From a bacterium (GTDB lineage: Bacteria; Patescibacteriota; Patescibacteriia; Patescibacteriales; VMTK01): 36,687 nucleotides of DNA. Under the pieces are notes generated by a model. That model made no database searches. It was not told where the DNA came from and saw only the letters and a list, made by a program, of their open reading frames with translations. This document shows positions 26,770-36,069 of this stretch, in pieces (the stretch's first letter is position 1; each line of letters opens with the position of its first letter). The DNA lies in assembly GCA_030693295.1 (NCBI GenBank), contig JAUYAT010000016.1, positions 1-36,687 on the forward strand, read 5' to 3'. Both the position numbers and the translations under genes were made by a program.

Positions 26770-29679
26770 TTACAAAACCCTTTCATTGATCCTCTTCCTC
26801 TTCTCCTCCGTCAATCCATACAACTCAAAAACCCTCTCATCAATCTTCCCATCCGTTTTCTCAATCTCCTCCTTAATCTCCTTATACTCCTTATCATCCA
26901 TAATCGGATCTAATTTTTGTAATTCCTTATTTAACTTGGTTGTTTTATCAACTGACTTTGTAATTTCCTTAAGTTTATTTTTATTTTCTGGAACAAAAAT
27001 CGGAATTTGAAGTAATGGACCTTTATCAATCTGTAATAAATCACCAAGTTGCTTTCCTTTATTTTTTAACCAAAAATGGATTAAACTAGAATTTAGTAAT
27101 CCTGCTAAATACTTTAAATCAATTCTATCTGTTTTGATAAAATTTAAAGCTCTTGAGCCATAATATTCATTTTCTGTATAATAAAAATTTGGACTTTGCG
27201 CTCTTATACCGCAAACTATTTTAGGGCCTTCTTTAAAAAATTTTTCATCTCTTTCTCTATGTAAATAAAAATAAGATTTGTTTGGAGTGCCATATTTTCT
27301 TTTAGCTTTTTTTAATATTAATTTATAAGGCTCAAAGTGATTTTTTATATTTGGGAAATTATTTAAATTTTCGCCATTAAAATTTTTATCAGAAATATAA
27401 AATATACAATTTTTAGATAAACCGCTACTAAATTTTCCTGAGGATGTATAATATTTTTTAATAAACTTTTTTTCCTCATCATTAAAATTATTTAAATTCC
27501 TTACTAAAAAATATTTATCAGGCGCGGCTACTATACCCTGTCCAACTTCTTCTGGGGTTAATTCAAAATTTTTATGAGCCTCTATTTTGTTTAAAATATC
27601 ATTCTTTTGAGAATTAATAAAAGTAATATTTTTACCAACAAATTTTTGCGGCTCAATTATTGTATTAAAATTTTCAATTTCTGGAAATTGTAACTGGCAA
27701 TTTGATTTTAAAAATTTAATTAAATCTTCTTCTTTAATATTTTTATCAATAATCTTGGAATATTTTATTTTATATTTTTGTCTTGGCCTGCATTTTCTAA
27801 ATACAAAAATCATTGTTTGTATGCCTGCATCTTGAAAAATTTTATAATCGCCAAAATCAATAAAATTTACAATCTCGCCCTCTCTCAAGATTTTATTTCT
27901 AAAAATACTAGCGCCTGCATTAGTTAACCAATTATTAGGGGCAATAAAACTAAAACAACCGCCATCTTGCAATAAATCAATAGCAATGCAAGCAAACATA
28001 GTCCAAATATCCATTTTACCTTGATAATATGGGCTATCGTGCAAACCATCAAAAGCAGACTTATCAACGAATTCTTTTATATATGGCGGATTTCCGATAA
28101 TTATATCAAATCCGTTCTTTGCTTCAGAAAATCTTTCTCTCCACTCAAACGGCTTTTTCTCTTTCCAGCGCTTGCCAAAATATTTTTTCAGTTCTTGCTC
28201 GCTTCCGGAAATCAAAGAATTGCCTTCTTGGACATTATGCGACAGCTTTGGCAGTTTGATTTGGCTGTCAACCATTTTTAAAAGCAAATTCAATTTAGCA
28301 AACTCCACGGCCTCCCCGTCCAAATCAACGCCGAAAATATTGTTAAGCAAAATTCTCATTTTTTCCGGCGAAGTTAATAAATCGCCGTTTCGTTTTTTAA
28401 ACGCTTTTTCTAAATCTTTAAACTTGCCGTTTTTCTCTTTCTGCTGCTTTCTTTTTTGATTCTGCCAATAATCAATTAAGGTTTGATAAGCCGTAATTAA
28501 AAAAGATCCGGAACCGCAGGCGGGGTCCAATATTTTTAGATTTTTAATTTCGGCCGAAGTTTTGCTTTTTAAAACTTCTCCCAAAGTATTTTGCGCGATG
28601 TAATTCACGATATAACGGGGCGTATAATAAATGCCCTGCGATTTTCTTTTGCTTTGCTTTTCAGCTTTTGTATCTTCTTTTTGGATATAGCCCAAATACT
28701 GCTCGTAGATATTGCCGAAAATATCAGCCGGAATGTCGGCAAAATTATATCTAATGCCTTTGCTTTTAGTCCTATACAATTCATTAATAACATCTACGAA
28801 GGTATTATCATCGGCCTCTATTTTCTCGCCCAAAAAATCGCAAGCGCATTTTTCAAACAAGCCGCTATTATAGGTTCCGTCAATTTTACGGAAAATTTTG
28901 TTTAGGTTAAATAATAATTGATCCGCCTTAACGCCTTTCTTTTGCTCCCAGTCCCTGATTAATGGCTGTAAAATAACATCTTCAATTTTCCTGTCTTCAA
29001 GCGTCCTGATAAAAATCAGCCGATCTAAAATTTTTTGCACATACTCGGAAATCTTTTTCGGGTCAATGCTTGGATTATAACCGCATAATTCCTTAAACAT
29101 TAATTCGCGCCACCTGATTAAATCATTAGCCAATTGCTCGTCAATAATTTTCTTGGGCCTTTTGCCGACCTCATCCGCCTTTTTGTCTAAAACGCCTTTT
29201 TGAAAAGCTTCCCGCGACAGCCACCATAATTTCTCGCTGGTCAAAAATTCAGTCCACGGTATTTCAATATATCTGCAACTTTGGATATCCGGCTCGTCCC
29301 ATTCAGTATTAAAAACTTTAACCGCCTCAAAATCAGTTAAAACCACCCATGGCACTGATTTATGCCATGAATAATTTATGGCCTGCTCCGCCCATCTTTC
29401 CTCGTCCAGATTAACCGGTATGGATTTGGCTTCCAGATAAAACTTTGTAATCCCGTCAATCTTAAAAGCGTAATCAACCCTTTTGCCGGACACATCGGTT
29501 TCAGGCCAGACATCGGCTTCAAAATCCCAGCCCAACAGCTCAAACAAAGGCCGGATAAAATGGTCCTTGGTTTGCTGTTCGTTGTATTTTTTCTTCTCCG
29601 CGTCAGACAATTTTTCGTACCTCTCAACCAATTTTTTAATCCCGAATACTCGGGATTCTTTGGCTTTTTGCTTGTCCAT
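26770..29679 (-). CDS. Type IIG restriction-modification enzyme (Eco57I-like)
   Basis: 969 aa; N-terminal nuclease-like DYAFKIDGITKFYLEAKS, MTase LDPACGSGSFLI and IIGNPPYI motifs, C-terminal target-recognition region. Confidence 0.92.
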   Translation of the reverse strand: MDKQKAKESRVFGIKKLVERYEKLSDAEKKKYNEQQTKDHFIRPLFELLGWDFEADVWPETDVSGKRVDYAFKIDGITKFYLEAKSIPVNLDEERWAEQAINYSWHKSVPWVVLTDFEAVKVFNTEWDEPDIQSCRYIEIPWTEFLTSEKLWWLSREAFQKGVLDKKADEVGKRPKKIIDEQLANDLIRWRELMFKELCGYNPSIDPKKISEYVQKILDRLIFIRTLEDRKIEDVILQPLIRDWEQKKGVKADQLLFNLNKIFRKIDGTYNSGLFEKCACDFLGEKIEADDNTFVDVINELYRTKSKGIRYNFADIPADIFGNIYEQYLGYIQKEDTKAEKQSKRKSQGIYYTPRYIVNYIAQNTLGEVLKSKTSAEIKNLKILDPACGSGSFLITAYQTLIDYWQNQKRKQQKEKNGKFKDLEKAFKKRNGDLLTSPEKMRILLNNIFGVDLDGEAVEFAKLNLLLKMVDSQIKLPKLSHNVQEGNSLISGSEQELKKYFGKRWKEKKPFEWRERFSEAKNGFDIIIGNPPYIKEFVDKSAFDGLHDSPYYQGKMDIWTMFACIAIDLLQDGGCFSFIAPNNWLTNAGASIFRNKILREGEIVNFIDFGDYKIFQDAGIQTMIFVFRKCRPRQKYKIKYSKIIDKNIKEEDLIKFLKSNCQLQFPEIENFNTIIEPQKFVGKNITFINSQKNDILNKIEAHKNFELTPEEVGQGIVAAPDKYFLVRNLNNFNDEEKKFIKKYYTSSGKFSSGLSKNCIFYISDKNFNGENLNNFPNIKNHFEPYKLILKKAKRKYGTPNKSYFYLHRERDEKFFKEGPKIVCGIRAQSPNFYYTENEYYGSRALNFIKTDRIDLKYLAGLLNSSLIHFWLKNKGKQLGDLLQIDKGPLLQIPIFVPENKNKLKEITKSVDKTTKLNKELQKLDPIMDDKEYKEIKEEIEKTDGKIDERVFELYGLTEEKRKRINERVL
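29638..29657. repeat. Palindrome in frame near the start of the R-M gene
   Basis: AATCCCGA ATAC TCGGGATT; encodes part of ESRVFGIKK. Confidence 0.6.
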
Positions 29680-29748
29680 ATTGTATTTAATATTTTATTT
29701 ATTCTTAATTTTAATATACCACCCCAGCCCCCAAATATCAATTACTGC

Positions 29749-29780
29749 AAAAGGAGCAACTTCTCGTTGCTCCTTTTTTA
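29749..29780. terminator. Bidirectional-type terminator hairpin
   Basis: AAAAGGAGCAAC ttctc GTTGCTCCTTTTTT. Confidence 0.7.
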
Positions 29781-29813
29781 CTAATCTTACATAATAATAT
29801 TCGTTCTGTGCTT

Positions 29814-29855
29814 TATGTTCTATGTTCTATGTTCTATGTTCTGTGTTCCATGTTT
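29814..29855. repeat. Heptamer tandem repeat (TATGTTC)n
   Basis: Four perfect TATGTTC units followed by TGTGTTC and CATGTTT. Confidence 0.9.
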
Positions 29856-29861
29856 CACGAA

Positions 29862-30842
29862 CTACCCGCCGCAACCGCCGCCTGAATCTGAAGCCGCGCC
29901 TTCGCCGAACCCGGCTGACGGAGCTGTTGAAGATAGAGTTTGACTGCATGCTTCCGGCTGATTATTAAAAGCCGAGCAAATTACTTTCAATAAGCCGGCT
30001 GAATCCCTGCTGGAGCTGGCTTGCTGGCCGTTGATTATTAAGGATGGAGAACCCTTGACGCCGTACTTGCCGGCATCGGCTTTGTCCACGTCAAATGTTG
30101 GAAATTGGCCGCTTGACCAGGTGGTTTTATCGTTAAATTTCTCGGTAACTTTATATTGCTTGTCGGTCTCGCTTACGCAGGATTGCAGTTTCGCGCCGTC
30201 AACACCAACTTCTTTTATACAGCTTCCTGAATCGTCTGCTTTAAGAAAGCATTTTAAATAAACGATTAGCTTATCAAGCCCTTCTTGCTGGATGCAGTGC
30301 TGGGTTAATTGCTCATCCAATTCTTTTTTGCCGTGCATGGCGTAATCGCAGAACTTTAAAGTAAAATCAATTTTATCGCCCAGCGCTTCCACAGCCGGAA
30401 TTATTCCTTTTTCAATCTGCGTGCCGTACGGGCAATGGCTCATAACAAATAGCTCCACTTTCGGCTTGTCGCTTTTTTCAACAACGCTCGCGGCGCTGTC
30501 GGCCTCGGCAGCCGGCGCGTTGTTTTTCTCTTCATTTTTCTTTTCTATTTCCGCGATATCCAATGTCTGCGGAAAAAATTTCTTGCCGTCCTTGGTCATA
30601 TAAGAAGGGATTTCCTGGCCGTTTGACATAACCACCGTGATTTTATAAAGATCGTTTTCCTCAACCGCTTCTTTAATCGTTACATTGCTGCCCGGCTGCA
30701 TTAAATTTTCATTGATGAATTTTTCCGCTTTTTGCTTGGCGGCTTCCAGCCCGATTACTACCTGGCCGGTTTTCGGCTTAATTAGGCTGCAGCCGCTAAC
30801 CGCGAAAACCAGCAACAAGCCGAGAATAATTATTTTTTTCAT
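29862..30842 (-). CDS. Thioredoxin-fold (DsbA/GILT-like) lipoprotein
   Basis: Signal with VSGC lipobox; ELFVMSHCPYGTQIEKGIIPAVEAL active-site region; GVKGSPSLIINGQ cis-Pro loop; Cys-rich C-terminus GGGCGG. Confidence 0.82.
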   Translation of the reverse strand: MKKIIILGLLLVFAVSGCSLIKPKTGQVVIGLEAAKQKAEKFINENLMQPGSNVTIKEAVEENDLYKITVVMSNGQEIPSYMTKDGKKFFPQTLDIAEIEKKNEEKNNAPAAEADSAASVVEKSDKPKVELFVMSHCPYGTQIEKGIIPAVEALGDKIDFTLKFCDYAMHGKKELDEQLTQHCIQQEGLDKLIVYLKCFLKADDSGSCIKEVGVDGAKLQSCVSETDKQYKVTEKFNDKTTWSSGQFPTFDVDKADAGKYGVKGSPSLIINGQQASSSRDSAGLLKVICSAFNNQPEACSQTLSSTAPSAGFGEGAASDSGGGCGG

Positions 30843-30880
30843 AACTTTGTAATAATTTTAAATTATGAAACACGCCAATT

Positions 30881-31069
30881 TGTCATTCCCGCCCGCTTCG
30901 CCGGAGCTTCAGCCCGCTTCGACGAGTCGAAGACGAGGCGAGCGAGGCGAGCGCAAGCGGGAATCCAGGAGAGAGCTGTAAAAACATTAATTAATCGCAT
31001 ACAAAAACACAACGGCAATATGGTTCACTCCTGGATTCCCGATAGGCCTTTGGCCTTCGGGAATGACAG
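30881..31069. repeat. BIME-like paired inverted REP element, second copy
   Basis: TGTCATTCCCGC ... GGGAATCCAGGAG ... CTCCTGGATTCCCG ... CGGGAATGACA; same layout as 7158-7330. Confidence 0.8.
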
Positions 31070-31158
31070 AATAAGATATTTCACAATTTATAAAAATAAG
31101 TTAATTAAATGATAATAAAATATTAGCAAAACCGCCGTAAAATGTCAAAATTATTTCC

Positions 31159-31710
31159 TCAATTCCAGCTCGGCGCGGCGAGTATCATTTTTAAAACAAC
31201 GGGTTGATTTTTATTATTTTCATATTTATTAAAACCGGCTTTAGTAAAGCCGCACTTTTCATAAGCTTTGATGGCTCGTATATTATCAGGCCTTACTTCT
31301 AAATAAGCCTTTTTATAACCAAGTATATTAAAACCCATATCTAAAGCTTTTTTTATAGCTATCGTACCAAGGCCGAGGCTTTGATATTTTTTTTCGCCGA
31401 TAACTATATGAATTTCAAAAATAGTTCGGCTCTTTCTAGTCAAAGAAATATGGCCAATTATTTTTTTATTATAAATTATCATAAAATGCTCGTTATTTTT
31501 TGCAAGCATTTTATTAAATAAATTTTGTAATATTTTTTCCGATTCAATATAAATCCCGCTGGTTAATTTTATCAGCTCTTCGTCGCGCCACCACTTTAAA
31601 AAGCAATTTAAATCGCCTTTGTTTATATTTCTTAATTTAATTTTTTCCTGCTTCTTCATATACTTATACACAGGCCGCTTTGGCAAAGGTACAATAATAA
31701 CCTTTTTCAT
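31159..31710 (-). CDS. GNAT acetyltransferase (RimJ/RimL-like)
   Basis: LRNINKGDLNCFLKWWRDEE, GEKKYQSLGLGTIAIKKALDMGFN, YLEVRPDNIRAIKAYEKCGFTKAG. Confidence 0.9.
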   Translation of the reverse strand: MKKVIIVPLPKRPVYKYMKKQEKIKLRNINKGDLNCFLKWWRDEELIKLTSGIYIESEKILQNLFNKMLAKNNEHFMIIYNKKIIGHISLTRKSRTIFEIHIVIGEKKYQSLGLGTIAIKKALDMGFNILGYKKAYLEVRPDNIRAIKAYEKCGFTKAGFNKYENNKNQPVVLKMILAAPSWN

Positions 31711-31907
31711 ATACCCCTCCTTTCCGCCTCCGAAATTATTGCTTTAAAGAATTTCGGAGACTAATTTTTAAGAGTTCGTCTGTCATCGTTTGATATTGCC
31801 CACATACTTTAGACTTAACTATTATGCCTTGATTGTATCTTGGCATACTGTCTAAATTTTGGGGCGAGGCTTAAGGGGGTGAATGCCCAAAATCAAAAAC
31901 TTCTTGT

Positions 31908-33026
31908 TTATCTATCTGTTTTCAACCTAGTTTCCTTCTTGTATCTATCAATCGCTAATCTTATTAGCTTATCTATAAGTTTGGAATATGAAATACCGCT
32001 TTTTTCCAATAACTTTGGGTACATACTAATTAATGTAAATCCAGGAATAGTATTGATTTCATTAACAAATATCTTGTCTTTTTCAGTTAAAAAAAAATCA
32101 ACCCGGCCCATACCCTCGCAGCAGAGTGTTTCAAATGTTTTGATAGCCAACATTTGAATTTTTTCAACCAGCGGTTTAGAGATATTCGCTGGGATTGCCA
32201 TTTTTGCTCCGTTTTCATCCAGATATTTTGCTTCATAAGAATAAAAATCAAGAGTAGGAATTATTTCGCCCGGAATTGAAGCAATCGGCTTCTCGTTACC
32301 CAAAACCGAGCATTCAATTTCTTTGCCTTTAATAAATTCTTCAATAATTATTTTGTTATCAAAAGAAAAAGCGTTTTTTATGGCTGCAATAAATTCATTT
32401 TTGATTTTGATTTTGCTAATTCCAACCGATGATCCGAGATTAGCCGGTTTAATAAAAAATGGCGCGCCTAAACTTTTTTTAATTTTTTCAAATGAAATTT
32501 CACCTTTTTGATTTTTTTTATAAACCATAAATTTCACCACCGGCACCCCCGCTTCTTTCAGTAGTCTTTTGGAAACATCTTTGTCCATGCCAATTGCCGA
32601 ACCTAAAACGCTTGAACCGACAAAAGGGACATTATAAAGTTTGAGTAAACCTTGAATCGTGCCATCCTCGCCGAAAGGTCCATGCAAGATTGGAAAAACT
32701 ACATCAATGATTTTTTCAACTTTTCCGATTTTTAGATAGAATTTATTATTTCTTGTGTATGGTATAACAGCTTTTTCGCTTGGTGTTTTTTCTTGGGATG
32801 ATATGCTTTTTAGCGAAAACATTTCTTGCTCGCCAATTAATAACCATTGGCCGCTCTTGTTGATGCCGACATAGGTTAAGTTATATTTTTTTCTATTTAT
32901 CGTTTTGGCGATATTTTGCGCTGATACAATTGAAACTTCGTGCTCAGCTGATTTACCGCCGAAAATTAAAGCAATATCAATTTTGTCATTTTTCATCATA
33001 TTTTTAATGTTATTATAATATAGCAA
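31908..33026 (-). CDS. ddl: D-alanine--D-alanine ligase
   Basis: ALIFGGKSAEHEVSIVSAQNI, HGPFGEDGTIQGLL, KPANLGSSVGISK, EINTIPGFT. Confidence 0.95.
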   Translation of the reverse strand: MLYYNNIKNMMKNDKIDIALIFGGKSAEHEVSIVSAQNIAKTINRKKYNLTYVGINKSGQWLLIGEQEMFSLKSISSQEKTPSEKAVIPYTRNNKFYLKIGKVEKIIDVVFPILHGPFGEDGTIQGLLKLYNVPFVGSSVLGSAIGMDKDVSKRLLKEAGVPVVKFMVYKKNQKGEISFEKIKKSLGAPFFIKPANLGSSVGISKIKIKNEFIAAIKNAFSFDNKIIIEEFIKGKEIECSVLGNEKPIASIPGEIIPTLDFYSYEAKYLDENGAKMAIPANISKPLVEKIQMLAIKTFETLCCEGMGRVDFFLTEKDKIFVNEINTIPGFTLISMYPKLLEKSGISYSKLIDKLIRLAIDRYKKETRLKTDR

Positions 33027-33044
33027 ATTTTGGAAAAATGTAAA

Positions 33045-35762
33045 TTATTTTCTCAGCTCCAGCTCGGCGCGGCTAACCGCCTTGTCTTCCGTTATTTTAA
33101 AGCCCCTTTTTTCCAAAATATGGCGCATAATTTTATTATCTTTTAAAAATTGCGCGCAAACTTTTTTTATTTTTCTTTGCTTGGCGATGTCTAAAATATA
33201 ATCGGTTAATTTTTTGCCCAGCCCTTGAAAATGCCAGGGATCGCCCACGGCAACGGCGAATTCGGCTGTTTCGCCGTAAGAATCGGCTATCAATCTTGAA
33301 ACGCCGGCGAATTTCTTTTCCCCTTTTTCGGTTATTTCGGCGACTATCGCCATTTCCCTGTCGTAATCAATCTGCGTGTATCTCACCAGCATTTCATGGG
33401 TAATATCCTTAATCTGCCCGAAAAATCTCTGCCTTTGCGTTTCCTTGGAAAAAGTTTTAATCAGCGCGGCTTCCAGCGGTTCATCCTCCGGCCTGATCGG
33501 CCGCAGCAGGGCCGTCTTGTTGTTTTTCATTTTAAACCTGCCGATATATTCTTTAGGATAAGGGGAAATAACAAGATGGGAATAGGGCTTGATTTCTTTC
33601 TCCGCGATCTTTTTATCCAAAATAACTTTGGCGTCAAGAACTATGCCGCCGTTTTCGTCAACGGCGAAAGGATTAATGTCAATCTCTTTTATTTCGGGAA
33701 AGTCAGCGACCAAATAGGCGAATTTGTAAAGCAGGAATTGTATTGAGCCGATATCAACTCCGGGCATGCCGCGATATCCTCTGAGCAATTTATAAATTTT
33801 TGTGTCTTCTATTAATCTCATAGCCAAGGACATATTCAAGGGAGGCAGGCCGACATTGATATCTTTAAAAATTTCAACCGCCACTCCGCCCATGCCAAAG
33901 ACAATTGCCGGGCCGAAAATCGGATCTTTTTTGCAGCCGATGATGAGCTCATATTTTTTCTTTACCATTTTTTCAATAAACACTCCTTGGATAGCGGCTT
34001 TGGGGAAATGCTTGCGCCCCGCTGACATAATCTCGCCAAAAGCGGTTTCGGCCTCCTTGGCTGAATTAATGTTAAGCTTAACTCCGCCAATATCGGTTTT
34101 ATGCAGGATGTCGGCAGACAATATTTTCATTACAACAGGAAAGCCGATATCAGCCGCTATTTTGCCTGCATGGCGCGGGGCGCCGGCAACGGCGTGCTCA
34201 ACAACCGGAATGCCATAATTGTCTAATAATTTTTTTGCTTCCGGCTCGGTTAAAGTAAATCTGTTTTGTTTTAATACATCCTTGATTAATTTTTTATTTT
34301 CTTTAGTTTTTGGCTTAAAAGCGTGTGGAATAGTGGCTGGAGTCTCGTAAAGCAACTCCAAATTTTTTGAATAGCTGTAAACATTGATAAAGCATTGCAC
34401 CGCCTCCTCGGGAGCGCGGTAAACCGGAATGTTTCCGCTTTCTAAAATTTTTCTGCCTTCGGCGACATCGTCGCCGCCCATCCAGCTCGCTAATATCGTC
34501 TTGGCCGGCTTGAGGGACTTTCCCTTGAGGCAAGCTTTCCTGTTGCTTACGGCCACAATTTCTTTCGCCGCCGCCGCGGGTTCGGTCATTGACTGGGGAG
34601 TTAAGATTACCAATACGGCATCCGTATTCTCGTCATCTAAGCAGATCTCAAGAGCTTTACCGTAGCGGCCCGGATCCGCATCCCCTAAAATGTCAATCGG
34701 GTTGCCCTTGCTCCAAGCTGGCGGCAAGCATTTATCCAATTTATTCAAAGTTTTTTGCGAGAGATCGGCAAGCCGGCCCTGAAGCTCAATCAGGGTGTCG
34801 GTCGCGAGCACGCCCGGCCCTCCGGCGTTGGTGATAACGGCGATCCTGTTGCCTAATGGCCTTGGCTGCATAGCCAGGGTTTTCGCGGTATGGAAAAGGC
34901 CGATTATCGTGTCAACGCGGATTATGCCCGCGCGCTTGAAAGCCGCGTTAAAAACAATATCGTTTCCCGCCAGCCCTCCGGTATGCGATTTCGCGGCTTT
35001 CGCCCCTTCTTCGCTTTTTCCGGCCTTAAGGAGTATAATCGGCTTGTTTCTGACGCAGGCGCGGGCGGCGCTTAAAAATTTGCGGGCGTTGGCCAGCGAC
35101 TCCATATATATCAAGATGCTTTCTGTTTTTTCGTCTTGCGCGAAATAGTCAATTAAATCGTGAAAATCAACATCAATCATCTCGCCGACGGAAACGAAAT
35201 GGCTGAAGCCGACATTATTTTTTACCGACCAGTCCAAAATGGCGGTGCATAAAGCCCCGCTTTGCGAAATAAAAGCGAGCTTTCCGGGCAGGGCCATTTT
35301 ATTGGCAAAACTGGCGTTGAGATGAAGCGACGGCTTTATGAAGCCGAGGCAGTTGGGGCCGATGATTCTCATTTTATGCTTTCTCGCCGCGTCAACAATT
35401 TCATCGCACATTTTCTCTCCCTCTTCCCCGATTTCTTTAAATCCGGCGGATATTATAACGGCTCCGGCAACTCCGGCCTGCCCGCATTCTTCCACGATTT
35501 GGGGAACTGCCGCGGCCGGAGCGGCGATTATCGCCAAATCTATTTTATCGGGAATATCTTTAACAGAAGGATACGCTTTAACGCTTTGCACGCTTTCTCT
35601 TTTAATGTTGACCGGATAAACAGCGCCCTTGAAGCCGCAGCCGATTAAATTTTTAAACAAGCCGTAGCCGACGCTGCCTTTCCTGTCGCTGGCGCCTATT
35701 ACCGCTATGGTTTCCGGATTAAAAATTTTATCTAATTGCTTCATATAAAATAATTTCAACAT
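33045..35762 (-). CDS. ADP-forming acyl-CoA synthetase (alpha+beta) fused to a C-terminal GNAT domain
   Basis: IFNPETIAVIGASDRKGSVGYGLFKNL CoA-binding, ATP-grasp domain (FPVVMKILSADILHKTDIGGVKLN), C-terminal GNAT (FAVAVGDPWHFQGLGKKLTDYILDIA). The real start is probably MKQLDKIFNP. Confidence 0.92.
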   Translation of the reverse strand: MLKLFYMKQLDKIFNPETIAVIGASDRKGSVGYGLFKNLIGCGFKGAVYPVNIKRESVQSVKAYPSVKDIPDKIDLAIIAAPAAAVPQIVEECGQAGVAGAVIISAGFKEIGEEGEKMCDEIVDAARKHKMRIIGPNCLGFIKPSLHLNASFANKMALPGKLAFISQSGALCTAILDWSVKNNVGFSHFVSVGEMIDVDFHDLIDYFAQDEKTESILIYMESLANARKFLSAARACVRNKPIILLKAGKSEEGAKAAKSHTGGLAGNDIVFNAAFKRAGIIRVDTIIGLFHTAKTLAMQPRPLGNRIAVITNAGGPGVLATDTLIELQGRLADLSQKTLNKLDKCLPPAWSKGNPIDILGDADPGRYGKALEICLDDENTDAVLVILTPQSMTEPAAAAKEIVAVSNRKACLKGKSLKPAKTILASWMGGDDVAEGRKILESGNIPVYRAPEEAVQCFINVYSYSKNLELLYETPATIPHAFKPKTKENKKLIKDVLKQNRFTLTEPEAKKLLDNYGIPVVEHAVAGAPRHAGKIAADIGFPVVMKILSADILHKTDIGGVKLNINSAKEAETAFGEIMSAGRKHFPKAAIQGVFIEKMVKKKYELIIGCKKDPIFGPAIVFGMGGVAVEIFKDINVGLPPLNMSLAMRLIEDTKIYKLLRGYRGMPGVDIGSIQFLLYKFAYLVADFPEIKEIDINPFAVDENGGIVLDAKVILDKKIAEKEIKPYSHLVISPYPKEYIGRFKMKNNKTALLRPIRPEDEPLEAALIKTFSKETQRQRFFGQIKDITHEMLVRYTQIDYDREMAIVAEITEKGEKKFAGVSRLIADSYGETAEFAVAVGDPWHFQGLGKKLTDYILDIAKQRKIKKVCAQFLKDNKIMRHILEKRGFKITEDKAVSRAELELRK

Positions 35763-35777
35763 TATTATCCGCGACCA

Positions 35778-35896
35778 ATCAGCGCCGCGCCCGACTTCGC
35801 CTTGACCATTTTAAGTTTTGCAAATATTTCCAGCACTACTTTCTAAAATACTTTTATTATATAGTCAGTAGCGAAGTCAAGGCGGGCGGGTAATAA
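35778..35896. repeat. Intergenic repeat element, copy B (related to 4447-4566)
   Basis: Shared end blocks with copy A (see above). Confidence 0.8.
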
Positions 35897-36069
35897 TCCG
35901 CGTATAATCCGCGGACAACCGTTTTAACGCAGAATTAACGCTGATAACTACGCGGATATTACGCGGAATAAAATTCGTTTATATTATTTATTTTATCAGC
36001 ATTTAACAAAACCCGCAATTTTTATGCTATAATATACTCATAACCTAATTAATTAACAAGCCAACCAAT

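Noticed and set aside
29814-29855. CRISPR array
   Set aside because: Units are 7 bp without spacers; no 23-40-bp direct repeats with unique spacers seen anywhere in the window, and no cas genes.
31736-31846. 36-aa minus-strand ORF MPRYNQGIIVKSKVCGQYQTMTDELLKISLRNSLKQ
   Set aside because: No clear ribosome binding site, and its end overlaps a 10-bp hairpin (CTCCGAAATT/AATTTCGGAG) upstream of the GNAT start; more likely leader sequence or gene debris.
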